In this document: piece after piece, positions 4,602-5,526 of the stretch
Position numbering within the stretch: position 1 is the stretch's first letter
Layout: each line of letters opens with the position of its first letter
Source: Anaerolineaceae bacterium UBA5224
Lineage (GTDB): Bacteria; Chloroflexota; Anaerolineae; Anaerolineales; Anaerolineaceae
Length of the DNA: 5,526 bases
Assembly (NCBI GenBank): GCA_002409365.1
Contig: DHUW01000095.1
Location: 1 to 5,526 of the forward strand
Direction of reading: 5' to 3'
Notes under the pieces: model-generated
Databases searched by the model: none
Told to the model about the DNA's origin: nothing
The model's input: only the letters and a program-made list of their open reading frames with translations
Translations under genes and position numbers: made by a program

Positions 4602-5526
4602 TTACGGACGGTCCTTAATGAGCCCATTCAGCAAGTCTTCTCGAATTCGTTCAAAGAGGATGTGCTTGCCCTCAGACATAAAATCAGGATCGATCTGCTT
4701 TAGTTCCAGGCTGCCAGTACTATTACCAATGTCTTCACCGGCTAACAGACCGCTTACTGCGGTTTCGATGCTTGCGTAAAGATCGCTGCCAAGAACTCCC
4801 ACAACTTTTCCGGCAGTTTCCAACCCCGCCTGTCCTTCCACACCAATAATTGTTACATTTTTGGAAGTCAGGTAGGTGATCAGATCGGGTGAAGAGATCT
4901 CTGGCTGTACAAACATGGCTGTGACCGCCAGCTCAAGCAGGGAATCCACCGCTGCCTGCCAGTCTGCTGGGTTTGATGGAGCAGTAACCTCTGCTGTGAA
5001 TGGATAATAATTGACGGGCATATAGCGGGCACTGCACAAACCACAAAAGTAGCGTACACCGGTGATGAAGGAATCGCGCGTACGGTTCCCCAGATCATCT
5101 GCGCCCAGGGTGATGGCGCCCACACGGAAATCATCAGTGGTCAATGCCAGGGCGTATCCTGCCAAAAATGCGCGCTGTTCTGGTGTACCGCCTTCACTGG
5201 TGACCGCGTGGACATTCACCAGCCCCGGGGTGAGCCCGATTGCATCGACTGCCACGATCTTCAGAGCGGGAAGTTGCTCATTCAGGCTTTCGATCTGCGC
5301 CGCATCAGTCGTAGCGACCAACACTTTGACCGATGGGGTGATCAGGTCTGGACTGATATTTTCGCGGCTCTCAAAAGTTTTACCATTTACCTCTGCCAGA
5401 GCCGCCAGGTGTTTGGTCAGGGTTTCGTTGTGACCAGAACCTGCTCCTGCCCACAGGACGATATCACTGCTGATCGGTGTCTGCGCTTGCTGGGTAGCGA
5501 CTGGGGTTGCAGTTGCAGTGTCAGCG
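4602..5526 (-). CDS. BMP-like periplasmic/lipoprotein substrate-binding protein, 5' end missing
   Basis: The frame is open to the right edge, so 307 C-terminal residues are visible and the signal sequence is lost. The visible part starts with a low-complexity linker (ADTATATPVATQQAQTP) of the type that follows the lipidated Cys in exported binding proteins. Two alpha/beta lobes follow, resembling type I periplasmic binding proteins of the Bmp/Med family: DIVLWAGAGSGHNE, then VKVLVATT, then the family-like QRAFLAGYALALTT (about residues 118-130), FRVGAITLGADDLGN, and NVTIIGVEGQAG (about 223-234). The C-terminus SLELKQIDPDFMSEGKHILF also fits. Such proteins usually deliver nucleosides or related solutes to an ABC transporter, but no permease or ATPase gene is visible. 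A GTG at 5324 could be mistaken for the start, but the conserved fold continues well upstream. No convincing terminator separates this gene from the tRNA operon, so some read-through is possible. The family assignment is moderate and the substrate is unknown. Confidence 0.7.
   Translation of the reverse strand, partial: ADTATATPVATQQAQTPISSDIVLWAGAGSGHNETLTKHLAALAEVNGKTFESRENISPDLITPSVKVLVATTDAAQIESLNEQLPALKIVAVDAIGLTPGLVNVHAVTSEGGTPEQRAFLAGYALALTTDDFRVGAITLGADDLGNRTRDSFITGVRYFCGLCSARYMPVNYYPFTAEVTAPSNPADWQAAVDSLLELAVTAMFVQPEISSPDLITYLTSKNVTIIGVEGQAGLETAGKVVGVLGSDLYASIETAVSGLLAGEDIGNSTGSLELKQIDPDFMSEGKHILFERIREDLLNGLIKDRP

Noticed and set aside
4602..5324. Binding-protein gene beginning at the GTG at 5324
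   Set aside because: The frame continues to the window edge, and the upstream part codes for the first strands of the fold and an exported-protein linker, so this GTG is internal.

Overview
The window reads as a bacterial chromosome segment from the Chloroflexota, most likely an Anaerolineae-type organism. This placement is inference. It rests on moderate GC content, on the gene order tRNA-Thr/tRNA-Tyr/tRNA-Thr/tuf/rpmG/tRNA-Trp/secE/nusG/rplK/rplA, and on an exported binding protein with an Ala/Thr/Pro/Gln-rich N-terminal linker of the kind common in that phylum. Every gene I can support lies on the minus strand, so transcription runs from right to left.

Right part (about 4420-5526): the 3' portion of a BMP-like (type I periplasmic binding protein) gene runs in from beyond the right edge and stops at 4602. 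Between it and the tRNA cluster are two sigma70-like promoter candidates in tandem (4525-4553 and 4460-4488), each with a 17-base spacer.

Centre (2226-4415): a translation and secretion operon holds tRNA-Thr(TGT), tRNA-Tyr(GTA), tRNA-Thr(GGT), tuf (EF-Tu), rpmG (L33, too short for many gene callers), tRNA-Trp(CCA) and secE. The order matches the classical thrU-tyrU-glyT-thrT-tufB arrangement but lacks tRNA-Gly. Most spacers between a tRNA and its neighbour contain a compact hairpin, probably for RNA processing. None of the tRNA genes encodes its CCA end. tRNA-Thr(GGT) has C instead of the near-universal T at position 55.

Left-centre (287-2203): nusG, rplK and rplA follow. NusG has an acidic N-terminal extension of roughly 34 residues. 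Directly before both rplK and rplA is a copy of the same structured leader (GTGGGAGGGTT, then CCCGT, then CCAC, then AAGGAG). It resembles the L1-binding region of 23S rRNA, which suggests feedback control of both cistrons by L1. A strong intrinsic terminator follows rplA at once, so rplJ-rplL-rpoBC are not continued here.

Left edge (1-220): a promoter with a perfect dyad in its spacer precedes the start of a gene that leaves the window. Its 37 visible residues look like a signal peptide, possibly of a lipoprotein.

I see no defence system, mobile element, CRISPR array or other clearly new system. The most interesting material is regulatory RNA: the duplicated L1-site mimic, the spacer hairpins and the unusual tRNA T-loop.
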